Shown here: positions 16,615 through 23,280 of the stretch, piece by piece | Position numbering within the stretch: the first letter of the stretch is position 1 | How the letters are laid out: every line of letters begins with the position of its first letter | Assembly (NCBI GenBank): GCA_017743695.1 | Contig: JAGHYK010000004.1 | Coordinates: 1-32,917, forward strand | Direction: 5' to 3' | DNA length: 32,917 bases | Origin: Chloroflexota bacterium | Lineage (GTDB): Bacteria > Chloroflexota > Anaerolineae > Anaerolineales > Villigracilaceae | Notes under the pieces: model-generated | Told to the model about the DNA's origin: nothing | The model's database searches: none | The model's input: only the letters and a program-made list of their open reading frames with translations | Made by a program: the position numbers and the translations under genes

Positions 16615-16853
16615 CCATTGGCTCGCGCGGTACCACTCTGCTTCCTGCAAAAGCAGGCACTCTGTCGGGTACGGCCTTGCTGGCTTATACCCGCATCCAC
16701 GAACGGGGGATGTGCCGGCGTTCTTACTCTCCGCGGCGGATTTCAGATTGCAGCTCCGGGAGGATTTTCCGCCTGCGCTTCGCCCCGGCTCGCACCGTTC
16801 CCGAGGTCGCTGTTGCCGCTGACAGGCGTACTCGTTCCCATCATCGCCTTTGA
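16583..16853 (-). promoter_or_regulatory. T-box riboswitch controlling ileS
   Basis: The minus-strand leader between the promoter and ileS has the conserved T-box antiterminator sequence AGAGTGGTACCGCG (16639-16626), which binds the acceptor end of uncharged tRNA. A Stem I-like region begins with GATGATGGGAACGAGTA near 16845. A candidate specifier ATC (Ile) lies at 16741-16739 in the context CTGAAATCCGCC, matching the position of the candidate ACC in the thrS leader. The element should allow ileS expression when tRNA-Ile is uncharged. Confidence 0.92.
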
Positions 16854-16859
16854 GCGTTT

Positions 16860-16887
16860 ATTTTACCACAACCTATCGTATAATCAA
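16860..16887 (-). promoter_or_regulatory. ileS promoter
   Basis: On the minus strand TTGATT (16887-16882) and TGGTAAAAT (extended -10; hexamer 16865-16860) are separated by 16 nt, placing the start near 16853, just before Stem I of the T-box. Its -35 overlaps the -10 of the divergent L,D-transpeptidase promoter. Confidence 0.55.
16879..16884 (+). promoter_or_regulatory. Leaderless -10 of the L,D-transpeptidase gene
   Basis: A perfect TATAAT is separated by seven bases from the ATG at 16892, so transcription should start at or next to the start codon. No ribosome binding site is present. The -35 region is poor. The hexamer overlaps the -35 of the divergent ileS promoter. Confidence 0.6.
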
Positions 16888-16891
16888 AAAC

Positions 16892-18016
16892 ATGCTGCGC
16901 CTTTTATCCCTTCTCTGTATCCTGCTGGCATTTGCGATTCCAGTTCAAGCAGAAGGCGAAGAGGAACCCCCCGCTGGGGCTGTGGTCTGCGCGCCGGAGC
17001 TTTATCCCCGCTACCTGGCCGAGTGCCTGCCTGCGGGCCCCGCTGTCCAGATGGACCGTTGGGCTGCGGAGGGGATCCCGATGCCGCCGCGCCCCTTCAG
17101 CGCGTTTCCTCCCGATCCCTCCCTGAGCGATCTGCCTTACCGCTACTTTCGCCTTAACCACGAACCGGTACCCCTGTTTTCCTCCATTCCTGAGGATCCC
17201 AATCAGCCGGGCCAGCAAATCATGCCGGCAGGCTTTGTGTATGTCACGTACATTGAGCGCGTGGATACCGGCAAGGGCATTTACTATCTGACGCCTTCCG
17301 GCTGGTGGGTGCCGGGTCGGGGAGCGCGTGTTTCCGAATATTCTCATTTCCAGGGATTGCAATTTGCTCGCCCTCCTGAAACTTCCTTTGGCTGGACCTT
17401 TGAAACCGTGCCCATCCGCGCTGCGCCGGATTTCAATGCGCCCGTCGTGCGCACCGCTCCGACATACACCGTTTTGCAGATTTACGCCACGCAGATCGTC
17501 CAGGGAGTGGCCTGGAATCGGGTGGGCATTCACGAGTGGGTGGAGGCGCGCAAAGTGGCGCAGGTCATCCCGGCCGCCGCGCCCCCCGAAGGCGTCACCA
17601 ATGGGCGCTGGATTGATGTCAACCTGGAAGAACAAACCCTGGCAGTTTATGAGGACAATCGCCTGATCTTTGCCACGGTCATCGCCAGCGGCATGAAACC
17701 TTTCTGGACACGTCCGGGGTTGTTTCAGATTTCCCAGAAAAAAGAGGTCGAAAACATGCGCGGTTCTGATCCTTCCGATTTTTACTATCTGGAAAACGTG
17801 CCCTGGACGATGTACTTTGACGGCGCGCGCGCCCTGCACGGCGCCTACTGGCGTACGCGCTTCGGCTATCCCCAATCCCATGGCTGCGTGAACCTCTCGG
17901 TGGGCGATGCCCACTGGCTCTTCAACTGGGCCAGAGAAGGCGATTGGGTGTACGTCTACGATCCCTCGGGTCAGACCCCTACCGACCCGGCGCTATACCC
18001 TTCCTGGGGCTATTGA
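16892..18016 (+). CDS. Secreted L,D-transpeptidase (YkuD domain) with SH3-like region
   Basis: The ATG at 16892 starts a clear signal peptide (MLRLLSLLCILLAFAIPVQA, cleavage after residue 20). An upstream in-frame ATG at 16850 would precede the -10 hexamer. Mid-protein (about 165-225) is an SH3-like segment (PIRAAPDFNAPVVRTAPTYTVL) probably binding wall. The C-terminal YkuD domain (about 245-360) has HGAYWRTRFGYPQSHGCVNLS, with His330 and nucleophile Cys332. The enzyme forms 3-3 peptidoglycan cross-links or attaches proteins to the wall outside the membrane. Length is 374 aa. It is divergent from ileS and 13 nt upstream of the phosphofructokinase gene, probably in the same transcript. Confidence 0.92.
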   Translation: MLRLLSLLCILLAFAIPVQAEGEEEPPAGAVVCAPELYPRYLAECLPAGPAVQMDRWAAEGIPMPPRPFSAFPPDPSLSDLPYRYFRLNHEPVPLFSSIPEDPNQPGQQIMPAGFVYVTYIERVDTGKGIYYLTPSGWWVPGRGARVSEYSHFQGLQFARPPETSFGWTFETVPIRAAPDFNAPVVRTAPTYTVLQIYATQIVQGVAWNRVGIHEWVEARKVAQVIPAAAPPEGVTNGRWIDVNLEEQTLAVYEDNRLIFATVIASGMKPFWTRPGLFQISQKKEVENMRGSDPSDFYYLENVPWTMYFDGARALHGAYWRTRFGYPQSHGCVNLSVGDAHWLFNWAREGDWVYVYDPSGQTPTDPALYPSWGY

Positions 18017-18029
18017 AACAGGAGGAACC

Positions 18030-19109
18030 ATGAAGCGAATAGCTGTTCTGACCGGTGGTGGGGATGCACCTGGCCTGAATGCGGTCATTCGTGCCGTCAC
18101 CAAAAGCGCCATTCAAGTTTATGGCTGGGAGGTGCTCGGCGTGCGCGATGGCTTCGATGGCTTCCTGAAGCCGCAGGGCGTTTTCCCGCTGCGACTCGAA
18201 GATATCCGCGGCATCCTGCCGCGGGGCGGCACCATCCTGGGCGCGGCCAATCGCGGCAATCCCTTTGCCCGTAAGGTGATTCGCGAGGGGAAAGAAGTCA
18301 TCGAGGATGTCTCAGGACAGGTGGTGCAGCGCATTCAAGACCTGAATCTGGATGGGCTGGTGGTGATCGGCGGCGATGGCACGTTGCATATTGCCCTGGA
18401 ACTTTTCCAGCTCGGCGTTCCGGTTGTCGGCGTGCCCAAGACCATTGACAACGATGTCGGAGGCACGGAAGTGACATTTGGCTTCGATACCGCTGTCAAT
18501 ATTGCCATGGATGCGATTGATCGCCTGCATACCACTGCGGAGGCCCATCACCGCGTGATGGTCATCGAGCTGATGGGGCGCGATGCCGGTTTCATCGCCC
18601 TCCAGGCGGGGATCGCTGGCGGCGCAGATGTGATCCTGATCCCGGAAATCCCCTTCCAGTACGAGCGCATTCTGGAAAAAATCCGCCAGCGCATTGCCGA
18701 TGGGCGCCTCTTCAGCATTGTCGTTGTCTCGGAGGGGGCGCATCCATTGGGAGGGGAAAAGACCTACCAGCGAAGTGGGGATGCGATCTATGCGCCGCGC
18801 CTGGGAGGCGTTGGTTACAAGGTGGGGGAATTCCTGGAAGCGCAAGGGTTGGAAACGCGCGTCACGGTTTTGGGGCATTTACAGCGGGGTGGCTCCCCCA
18901 CGGCCTTTGACCGCTGGCTGGCCTCGCGCTTCGGGGTCGCGGCGGTGGATTTGATCGCCCAGGGGCGCTTTGGGAACATGGTTGCGCTGCGCCATGGCCG
19001 GATCGTGGACCTGCCCCTGGAGGAGGCGCTGCGGGAGCCCAAACGCGTCGATCTGCAAGGGGATGGCGTGCACACGGCGCGTCAACTCGGCATCTGCCTG
19101 GGAGATTAA
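18030..19109 (+). CDS. pfkA: 6-phosphofructokinase
   Basis: The enzyme phosphorylates fructose-6-phosphate in glycolysis. The ATG at 18030 follows AGGAGGA at short spacing; the open frame reaches further upstream only inside the previous gene. The 359-aa protein has GGGDAPGLNAVIRA (9-22), the phosphate donor loop GGDG (114-117), PKTIDND (136-142, catalytic Asp140), MGRDAG and LGHLQRGGSP. Gly in GGDG is the ATP-type residue, whereas Lys137 is shared with pyrophosphate enzymes and with the ATP-using plant-like clade. ATP is the more likely donor, but the combination deserves a test. It lies 13 nt after the transpeptidase gene. Downstream are hairpins without a T run on this strand. Confidence 0.95.
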   Translation: MKRIAVLTGGGDAPGLNAVIRAVTKSAIQVYGWEVLGVRDGFDGFLKPQGVFPLRLEDIRGILPRGGTILGAANRGNPFARKVIREGKEVIEDVSGQVVQRIQDLNLDGLVVIGGDGTLHIALELFQLGVPVVGVPKTIDNDVGGTEVTFGFDTAVNIAMDAIDRLHTTAEAHHRVMVIELMGRDAGFIALQAGIAGGADVILIPEIPFQYERILEKIRQRIADGRLFSIVVVSEGAHPLGGEKTYQRSGDAIYAPRLGGVGYKVGEFLEAQGLETRVTVLGHLQRGGSPTAFDRWLASRFGVAAVDLIAQGRFGNMVALRHGRIVDLPLEEALREPKRVDLQGDGVHTARQLGICLGD

Positions 19110-19115
19110 AGCCGA

Positions 19116-19137
19116 CTGCCACTCCGAAGAGTGGCAG
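19116..19137 (-). terminator. UUCG-capped hairpin, putative end of a small minus-strand transcript
   Basis: On the minus strand CTGCCACTC-TTCG-GAGTGGCAG is a perfect 9-bp stem closed by a cUUCGg tetraloop, the very stable orientation. It is followed by a weak T tract (CGGCTTTAAT). On the plus strand the loop would be CGAA with no T run, so function on the minus strand is favoured. It could also help stop pfkA transcripts. Confidence 0.55.
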
Positions 19138-19146
19138 CCCGTTGGC

Positions 19147-19189
19147 GCGCTGTGGCCTTATCCCTGAATGAGGAGGGATGCCACAGCGC
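19147..19189 (-). other. Long hairpin overlapping the small ORF
   Basis: GCGCTGTGGC pairs with GCCACAGCGC over 10 bp, with an inner 6-bp stem ATCCCT/AGGGAT. On the minus strand the hairpin spans the 3' half and stop codon of the 18-codon ORF. This suggests either a structured RNA or a translation-sensitive hairpin. Confidence 0.5.
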
Positions 19190-19214
19190 TACGTTCAAAA
19201 TACTTACTATCCAT
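19158..19214 (-). CDS. Candidate 18-codon small protein gene
   Basis: Not recognised. The ATG at 19214 is preceded by AGGAGGTGAT, a full match to the anti-Shine-Dalgarno end of 16S rRNA, at 8-nt spacing. The frame reads MDSKYFERSAVASLLIQG and ends in TAA. A promoter lies about 65 nt upstream on the same strand (19305-19277) and a UUCG hairpin downstream. The latter half overlaps the hairpin at 19147-19189. No minus-strand gene follows, so it is not an obvious leader peptide. It could equally be the 5' part of a structured noncoding RNA that resembles a gene by chance. Confidence 0.4.
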   Translation of the reverse strand: MDSKYFERSAVASLLIQG

Positions 19215-19276
19215 GGCAGGACATCACCTCCTCTTCGTAAAGATAGCAACCCCTTTCAATCCCCCCAAGCAGGGTC

Positions 19277-19305
19277 ATGATAGTCGAGAAACGCCGAGGC
19301 GTCAA
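19277..19305 (-). promoter_or_regulatory. Promoter of the small minus-strand transcript
   Basis: TTGACG (19305-19300) and TATCAT (19282-19277) are spaced exactly 17 nt on the minus strand, each one base from consensus. Start near 19270 would produce an RNA of about 155-170 nt ending at the UUCG hairpin. It lies about 40 nt beyond the tgt stop. Confidence 0.55.
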
Positions 19306-19345
19306 GGTTTTTATGAAGGGTCGCTGAAGAGCATTCATTGCAGGT

Positions 19346-20479
19346 CTATTCACTCTCAGCGTTTACCATTTTCCGCTTTGCATTTCCCTGCCAGCGATGG
19401 AGCCATTCAGGCAGGCGTTGTTCAAACGTTCCATCCAGGATCGCCTGCCGGATTTCCTCCATCAAGCGGGTCAGGGTGCGGATGTTATGGATGGAGAGGA
19501 GGGTGCCGGCCAGCCATTCCCCGGCGATAATCAGGTGCCTCAGGTAGGCGCGGCTGAAATGGCGACAGGTATAACAATCACAGGCCTCGTCCACGGGACG
19601 CTCATCATCGCTATAGATAGCGCTGCGCAAATTGATCCGCCCCTGGGAGGAGAAGGCTGCGTGATGACGAGCCAGCCGCGTTGGCAATACGCAATCAAAG
19701 ATGTCTATGCCCCGCGCCACCCCTTGCAGGATGTCTTCCGGAGTGCCAACCCCCATCAGATAGCGCGGCTTGTTAATGGGTAGAATGCCGGTGACAATAT
19801 CCAGCATGGCGTGCGTCTCTTCCTTGGTTTCCCCGACTGAAAGTCCCCCAATGGCAATGCCGGGCGTATCCAGGGAAGCGATGAAGCGTGCGGATTCGGC
19901 GCGTAATTGGGGATCAATTCCCCCCTGGACAATGCCAAACAGAGCCTGATCGTCACGGGTTTTGGCCTGCAGGCAGCGTTCCGCCCAGCGGTGGGTGCGC
20001 TCCATGGCGATCCGCGTATAGGCGCGGTCATATGGATCGGAACATTCGTCGAAGGCCATGATGATGTCAGCGCCCAGATTTTCCTGAATGGCAATGGCCT
20101 TTTCGGGAGTGAAGCGGTGGAGAGAGCCGTCAATGTGGCTTTTGAACGTGACCCCATCGTCATCCACGCGCCGGGTTGCGGCCAGGGAGAAAACCTGAAA
20201 GCCTCCGGAATCGGTGAGGATGGGATGAGGCCAGTTCATGAAGCGATGCAAGCCTCCCAGGCGGCGGATACGCTCATCCCCAGGGCGTAGATAGAGGTGA
20301 TACGTGTTCGCCAGGATCAGGGTGGCGCCGGCCTCTTCCACCTGGGCGGGCGTGAGCATCTTCACCGTGGCCTGCGTTCCTACCGGTGCGAATACAGGCG
20401 TCAGCAACGTTCCATGGGGCGTGACAAAACGCCCGGCCCGTGCCCGTCCACAGGTCGCTTCCAGAGTGAACTCGAACAT
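19346..20479 (-). CDS. tgt: tRNA-guanine transglycosylase
   Basis: Tgt exchanges guanine 34 for preQ1 in GUN-anticodon tRNAs, leading to queuosine. The 377-aa protein has the usual length. Seen are LTDSGGFQVFSL (base-recognition Asp), FGIVQGG, GGLSVGE, the nucleophile Asp in IFDCVLPTRLARH, and the zinc site CDCYTC with a downstream His. There is no ribosome binding site, and a perfect TATAAT lies seven bases before the ATG, so the mRNA is probably leaderless. No other queuosine gene is nearby. Confidence 0.96.
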   Translation of the reverse strand: MFEFTLEATCGRARAGRFVTPHGTLLTPVFAPVGTQATVKMLTPAQVEEAGATLILANTYHLYLRPGDERIRRLGGLHRFMNWPHPILTDSGGFQVFSLAATRRVDDDGVTFKSHIDGSLHRFTPEKAIAIQENLGADIIMAFDECSDPYDRAYTRIAMERTHRWAERCLQAKTRDDQALFGIVQGGIDPQLRAESARFIASLDTPGIAIGGLSVGETKEETHAMLDIVTGILPINKPRYLMGVGTPEDILQGVARGIDIFDCVLPTRLARHHAAFSSQGRINLRSAIYSDDERPVDEACDCYTCRHFSRAYLRHLIIAGEWLAGTLLSIHNIRTLTRLMEEIRQAILDGTFEQRLPEWLHRWQGNAKRKMVNAESE

Positions 20480-20486
20480 GCCCCGA

Positions 20487-20492
20487 ATTATA
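20487..20492 (-). promoter_or_regulatory. Leaderless -10 of tgt
   Basis: TATAAT on the minus strand (20492-20487) is separated by seven bases from the ATG at 20479. A TTGCAG at 20517-20512 could be a -35 at a long 19-nt spacing. Confidence 0.6.
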
Positions 20493-20613
20493 CCCGCGGC
20501 GCATCATCCTGCTGCAAAAACTTTTCCATCGTCCTCCCGCCCTCTGTCGTTCGCGGTCCGCGCTCATTCGCGCCCGAACTTTCAAGACTGTAAGTAACAC
20601 GGCGTGCAATTTG

Positions 20614-20643
20614 TGCGATAATCAGACCATGGAGGTAGCATGA
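20614..20643 (+). promoter_or_regulatory. Extended -10 and four-codon upstream ORF before the receiver gene
   Basis: TGCGATAAT (20614-20622) is an extended -10. Six bases on, an ATG at 20629 opens a four-codon frame (M-E-V-A, stop) that contains the ribosome binding site GGAGGT of the next gene, and its TGA overlaps the receiver-gene ATG at 20640. Transcription should start at about the first ATG, so this mini-ORF would be read leaderless. Confidence 0.45.
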
Positions 20644-21044
20644 CGGCGCGAATCCTGATCGTAGATGATGACCCCTTGCTGATTGAGCTTTTTTCCATCC
20701 TGCTCAAAGCCCATGGTTATGAAGTGCTGAGAGCCGGCAATGGAGTGGAAGCGCTGGAGAAGATCGAGAAGGAAAATCCCGACTTGATCCTTCTCGACCT
20801 GATGATGCCGGACATGGATGGTATCGAGGTCTGTCGAAGGGTGCGTGCCCAACATCAGGTGCCCATTCTCATCATCTCAGCCCTTGATCATCCGGGCACC
20901 ATTGCGGAAGCGCTGGATGCCGGCGCCGATGATTATCTCGTCAAGCCGGTGCCGGGCGGCGTGCTGCTTGCCCGCGTTGCCCGTCTTCTCTGGCGTGCCC
21001 GGGCGGCGCAATCTCCTGAACCACAGCGGATAGAAGAAGGGTGA
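20640..21044 (+). CDS. Single-domain response regulator (receiver)
   Basis: The 134-aa protein is a CheY-like receiver domain and nothing more. Acidic residues Asp10 and Asp11 are in VDDDP, the phosphoacceptor Asp53 in LLDLMMPDMDG, Ser80 in the switch position (IISALD) and Lys102 in VKPV. A short C-terminal tail (WRARAAQSPEPQ) resembles the linker of OmpR-type regulators, but no DNA-binding domain follows. GGAGGT precedes the ATG. No histidine kinase is in the window. It is four bases upstream of a zinc-cluster protein in the same unit, so output may be by protein contact. Confidence 0.92.
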   Translation: MTARILIVDDDPLLIELFSILLKAHGYEVLRAGNGVEALEKIEKENPDLILLDLMMPDMDGIEVCRRVRAQHQVPILIISALDHPGTIAEALDAGADDYLVKPVPGGVLLARVARLLWRARAAQSPEPQRIEEG

Positions 21045-21048
21045 GACG

Positions 21049-21345
21049 ATGCAAACCTGTTCGTTGTGTAACACCTCCACCTCTGACGATGCGGTGCAGT
21101 GCCCGAATTGCCAGGCGGATCTGCGTGAGCATTCCCTGACAGCAGTGGCACTGAAAGCCCTGCGTGCAAATCCGCGTGTACGCGCCATTCGGATCAGCGT
21201 GGCGGCGGATGCCTGTTCGTATTGCGCCGGGCAGCCCGGCACCTATCCCAAAGATCAGGCGCCGCGCCTGCCTCACCCTGGCTGTTCCCATCCCCAGGGT
21301 TGTCGTTGTTTCTACGAGCCGGTGCTCGAACAAATCTTCCCCTGA
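21049..21345 (+). CDS. Small protein with two zinc-binding cysteine clusters
   Basis: This 98-aa protein has an N-terminal zinc ribbon (C4xxC7 and C18PNC21) and a second cluster (C56SYC59, then HPGCSHPQGCRC with C79, C85, C87). A helix-forming segment (about 28-50) joins them. The C-terminal cluster resembles the HPxCRC motif at the end of phage minor head (Mu gpF-like) proteins, but the rest does not, and I see no phage genes. The start is four bases after the receiver gene stop, with a GGGTGAG ribosome site. A partner role for the receiver is inference. It converges on upp with a 3-nt gap. Confidence 0.8.
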   Translation: MQTCSLCNTSTSDDAVQCPNCQADLREHSLTAVALKALRANPRVRAIRISVAADACSYCAGQPGTYPKDQAPRLPHPGCSHPQGCRCFYEPVLEQIFP

Positions 21346-21348
21346 GTC

Positions 21349-21975
21349 TCATCCAGTCCCAAACTGACGGTCGCCGGCATCTCCCAGGCCTGGGACAATA
21401 TAGCCGCGTGCGTTGAGATGCTCGTCCACTGCGGCCAGGTAGATGGGGACATCCGGGTGCTGCGTTTGCATGAGCTGGATCCCTTCGGGTGCGCCGATCA
21501 ACCCCACGAACTTGATGCGCGCCACGCCCCAGCGCTTGAGCATCTCGGCGGTGACCACGGCTGATCCCCCGGTCGCCAGCATTGGATCCAGGATCAGACA
21601 TACCGAAACCCGTGGCGGAGGGGAGAGCCTGTTATAGTATTCCACTGGCTTCAGCGTTTCCTCATCGCGATAGAGGCCGATATGCCAGACTTCCGCCTCA
21701 GGCAGCAGTTGTAAAATCCCATCCACCATTCCCAGGCCGGCGCGCAGGATGGGCACCAGCCCTACCCGATCTGTTAGCTCGTATCCCCTGGCCGTTGCCA
21801 GCGGTGTTTCTATATCCCGCGGGCGCAGATTCAAATCCAGGGTTGCCTCATAAGCCAGGAGCATGGAAATTTCCCGCACCAGTTCGCGAAACCTTTTGGG
21901 GGGCGTATCCTTCTGGCGCAGATGGGTCAGTTTATGGGCGATCAGGGGATGGCTGGAAATATGAAGGTGGGACAT
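21349..21975 (-). CDS. upp: Uracil phosphoribosyltransferase
   Basis: Upp salvages uracil with PRPP to UMP in the cytosol. The 208-aa protein is full length. [13 protein letters not shown] (about 74-86), the PRPP loop [11 protein letters not shown] (about 129-139) and the uracil-binding C-terminus [16 protein letters not shown] are intact. The ATG lies 24 nt after the purA stop, so it is the last gene of an operon with the XRE/cupin regulator and purA. Confidence 0.97.
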   Translation of the reverse strand: MSHLHISSHPLIAHKLTHLRQKDTPPKRFRELVREISMLLAYEATLDLNLRPRDIETPLATARGYELTDRVGLVPILRAGLGMVDGILQLLPEAEVWHIGLYRDEETLKPVEYYNRLSPPPRVSVCLILDPMLATGGSAVVTAEMLKRWGVARIKFVGLIGAPEGIQLMQTQHPDVPIYLAAVDEHLNARGYIVPGLGDAGDRQFGTG

Positions 21976-21999
21976 GAGCCTCCGAAGGAGCAGGGTGGA

Positions 22000-23271
22000 T
22001 TAAAGCGGACGGACGATCACGGCCTCACGCTCCGGGCCTACGGAGATCCATCGCACCGGTACGCCGATGAGCTGTTCAATGCGTTCGACATAGCGTCGTG
22101 CAGGGGCAGGAAGCGACTCATACTCTCTGACATGGCCGATCTCCTCCTGCCAGCCTGGCAGTTCTTCATAAATCGGTTCCACCTCGGCAAGCTGATAGCT
22201 ATCCAGGTCCGCATAATGCACCACCTCTCCCTGGTAGCGATAGCCAACGCAGACCTTAATGCGTTCAAAGGCGCTCAGTACATCCAGTTTGGTCAGGAAC
22301 AACGCATCCACACCGGCGATCTGAACGGAAAAGCGCACGATCTCGGCATCAAACCATCCGGCGCGTCGCCTGCGCCCGGTAGTGGCTGCGATCTCCCCAA
22401 GCACCTGGAGCGCCTGCGGATCGTCGTGGATCTCGGTGGGCATGGGGCCGGCGCCGACGCGCGTGGTGTAGGCCTTCGTGACCCCGATGATCTGGGTGAT
22501 GGCGCGCGGCGGAATCCCCAGGCCGCTGGTCGCGGCGGAGGCGATGGTTGTAGAGCCGGTCACAAAGGGGTATGTACCCCAATCCGGGTCCAGGCAGCTC
22601 CCCATCGCCTGTTCGAGCAGGAAATGTTTGCCCTCGCGCAGGCCTTGCTGGACGATGGGGAACAATTCGGTGATAGAGGGGCGCAATCGCTCGTAGTACC
22701 CCATATATTCATCCAGGATGGCCTCCAGGCTGAGCGTTTCGCCGCCCAGGGCGCGGATGATGCGGTTCTTCAGTTCCAGTTGGAGCGCGAGCTTCTCACG
22801 CAGCCTGGCGGGATGGCGGAAATCGCTCCAGCGAATGCCGTTGTAGCTGATCTTATCGGCAAAGGCCGGGCCGATGCCGCGCCGTGTCGTGCCGGTCGCT
22901 GCCGCTCCTTTGGCCTCCTCATAGAGGCCATCCAGGATTTTATGGTAGGGGAAGATCACATGCGCCCGAGGCGAGATGAAGAGCCTGCCTTCCAGCGGAA
23001 TGCCAGCCTCTTGCAAGGCTTGCATCTCCTCCAGAAGCACCTTCGGGTCCATCACCATTCCGCCGCCCATCAGACAGCGGGTGTGCAGATGGAAAACGCC
23101 AGAGGGGATGAGATGGATTTTGAAGGTGCCGTATTCGTTGATCACCGTATGCCCGGCATTGTTTCCTCCGTTGAAGCGGGCCACATAATCGTAGTCGGCG
23201 GCGAAGAAGTCAACCGCCTTTCCCTTCCCCTCATCCCCCCATTGCATTCCAGAAAGTACCGTGACGCTCAT
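22000..23271 (-). CDS. purA: Adenylosuccinate synthetase with divergent IMP-site loop
   Basis: PurA joins IMP and aspartate using GTP, the first step from IMP to AMP. The 423-aa protein has GDEGKGK (12-18, catalytic Asp13), GGNNAGHT (35-42, catalytic His41), GTTRRGIGPAFADK (127-140), KAYTTRVGAGPMPTE and TKLD. The usual EGAQG loop is replaced by EQAMG (220-224), the conserved Gln becoming Met223, and the following VTSSN is VTGS with the Asn missing. A ribosome binding site (GGAGGA) precedes the ATG, which lies nine bases after the XRE gene. Function as PurA is likely because the other catalytic motifs hold. Confidence 0.94.
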   Translation of the reverse strand: MSVTVLSGMQWGDEGKGKAVDFFAADYDYVARFNGGNNAGHTVINEYGTFKIHLIPSGVFHLHTRCLMGGGMVMDPKVLLEEMQALQEAGIPLEGRLFISPRAHVIFPYHKILDGLYEEAKGAAATGTTRRGIGPAFADKISYNGIRWSDFRHPARLREKLALQLELKNRIIRALGGETLSLEAILDEYMGYYERLRPSITELFPIVQQGLREGKHFLLEQAMGSCLDPDWGTYPFVTGSTTIASAATSGLGIPPRAITQIIGVTKAYTTRVGAGPMPTEIHDDPQALQVLGEIAATTGRRRRAGWFDAEIVRFSVQIAGVDALFLTKLDVLSAFERIKVCVGYRYQGEVVHYADLDSYQLAEVEPIYEELPGWQEEIGHVREYESLPAPARRYVERIEQLIGVPVRWISVGPEREAVIVRPL

Positions 23272-23280
23272 CGTTCCTCC

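Noticed and set aside
22000-23271. PurZ (2-aminoadenine pathway) instead of PurA
   Set aside because: GDEGKGK with the catalytic Asp is kept, and no phage DNA-modification genes are nearby; the altered loop alone is not enough.
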